From an uncultured Burkholderiales bacterium (GTDB taxonomy: Bacteria; Pseudomonadota; Gammaproteobacteria; Burkholderiales; Burkholderiaceae_D), in assembly GCA_937872165.1 (NCBI GenBank), contig CALMOR010000081.1, positions 59,112-64,513 of the forward strand: a stretch of DNA of 5,402 bases, in the 5' to 3' direction. Of this stretch, positions 4,820 through 5,402 are shown one piece after another. Both the position numbers and the translations under genes were made by a program. How positions within the stretch are numbered: position 1 is the stretch's first letter; every line of letters begins with the position of its first letter. The notes under the pieces are model-generated. The model was not told where the DNA came from and searched no databases. It saw only the letters and a list, made by a program, of their open reading frames with translations.

Positions 4820-4851
4820 CCCCACAGGTCGAGCGCGCAGCGATCGGACGA

Positions 4852-5402
4852 ATGGTCGAGGAACTTCATCTGTCCGAACGCCGCGCCTGCCGGCTTGTGG
4901 GGCTATCCCGAGACAGCTATCGCCATCCACCTGCGATCGCGCCGATGAACCAGATCCTGAGCGGCAAGATCGTCGCAATCGCGCACGCGCGTCGGCGCTT
5001 TGGCTATCGACGCATCCACGATCTGCTGCGGCCGGAGCATCCCGGCGTCAACCACAAACGCGTGTATCGGCTTTACAAGGCGGCCGATCTGGCGGTCCGC
5101 AAGCGTCGCAAGGCGAAGCGGCCGATGAGCGAGCGGGTGCCGTTGCAAGCTGCGTCGATGGTCAACGACGCATGGAGCATGGACTTCGTCAGCACAGCCT
5201 GGTCAACGGTCGCAGGCTCAAGTGTTTGACGGTCGCCGACGATTGCAGCCACGAGTGCATCGATATCGCCGTCGACTTCGGCATCAGCGGACAGTACGTC
5301 ACACGGCTGCTCGACCAGGCTGCGATCTTCCGCGGCTACCCGAAGATCGTTCGGACCGATAACGGGCCGGAGTTCACCAGCCGGGCATTCATGGAATGGG
5401 CC
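4852..5402 (+). pseudogene. IS3-family transposase OrfB, frameshifted, 3' end cut by window
   Basis: OrfB is the catalytic (DDE, retroviral-integrase-like) subunit. The first segment, from ATG 4852 or through -1 slippage from 4810, has the HTH_21-type region (E-R-R-A-C-R-L-V-G-L-S-R through R-R-F-G-Y-R-R-I-H) and the first catalytic Asp in W-S-M-D-F-V (codon 5182-5184). After AGC at 5191-5193 the frame breaks and would stop at 5227-5229. Reading on in the next frame from 5196 restores family sequence to the window end: N-G-R-R-L-K-C-L-T-V-A-D-D, G-Y-P-K-I-V-R-T-D-N-G-P-E-F with the second catalytic Asp (5358-5360). Relatives read V-S-D-S/A-L here, so a single G has probably been lost between 5193 and 5194. 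The catalytic Glu lies beyond the window. It is either a decayed copy or a sequencing error. Confidence 0.85.

Larger units (their letters stand above)
4485..5402 (+). mobile_element. IS3-family insertion sequence, probably IS407 group, left part
   Basis: The element contains overlapping orfA and orfB in the -1 arrangement of IS3-family elements. The left end is placed at TGACCTGCCCCCTCCC (4485-4500) because IS3-family ends begin with TG and this GC-rich run lies at the expected distance before orfA. The right end, its inverted repeat and the target duplication are outside the window, so the exact boundary is provisional. OrfB is frameshifted, so this copy is probably not autonomous. Confidence 0.75.

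Overview
The window is GC-rich DNA with proteobacterial gene families. The tRNA-Leu sequence and the general character fit an alphaproteobacterium, but that placement is an inference. It has two parts.

The left part (1-4024) is a co-directional plus-strand cluster of five genes. They are a LysR-type regulator (7-909), an AhpC/TSA-type peroxiredoxin-like protein (1094-1780), a crotonase-fold protein (1831-2661), a YfcG/YghU-type glutathione S-transferase (2670-3356) and a second, different peroxiredoxin-like protein (3461-4024). Two features stand out. The crotonase carries, at a constant two-residue offset, the His/His/Asp/Glu set of 6-oxocamphor hydrolase, so it looks like a C-C bond (beta-diketone) hydrolase rather than a fatty-acid enoyl-CoA hydratase. 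The first peroxiredoxin-like protein has R-P-Y-C where its relatives have C-P-Y-C, while the second keeps an intact C-P-V-C. A testable reading is a small regulated module that cleaves a diketone-like or otherwise electrophilic compound and handles the accompanying thiol or peroxide stress. The substrate is unknown. A possible LysR box (981-995) lies in the AT-richer spacer between the regulator and the first enzyme gene.

The right part (4025-5402) looks like a plastic junction. An intact minus-strand tRNA-Leu (anticodon CAA, CCA encoded) has its 3' end facing the gene cluster, which is where genomic islands often insert. A second, broken tRNA-Leu follows: only its 5' half (nucleotides 1-38) remains, ending at the last base of the anticodon loop. 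About 70 bp beyond it begins an IS3-family insertion sequence (probably IS407 group). Its orfA is intact and is joined to orfB in the -1 frame over an A-rich slip site. Its orfB has lost one base near 5193/5194, so this copy is probably inactive unless the base is a sequencing error. The element runs off the right edge of the window.
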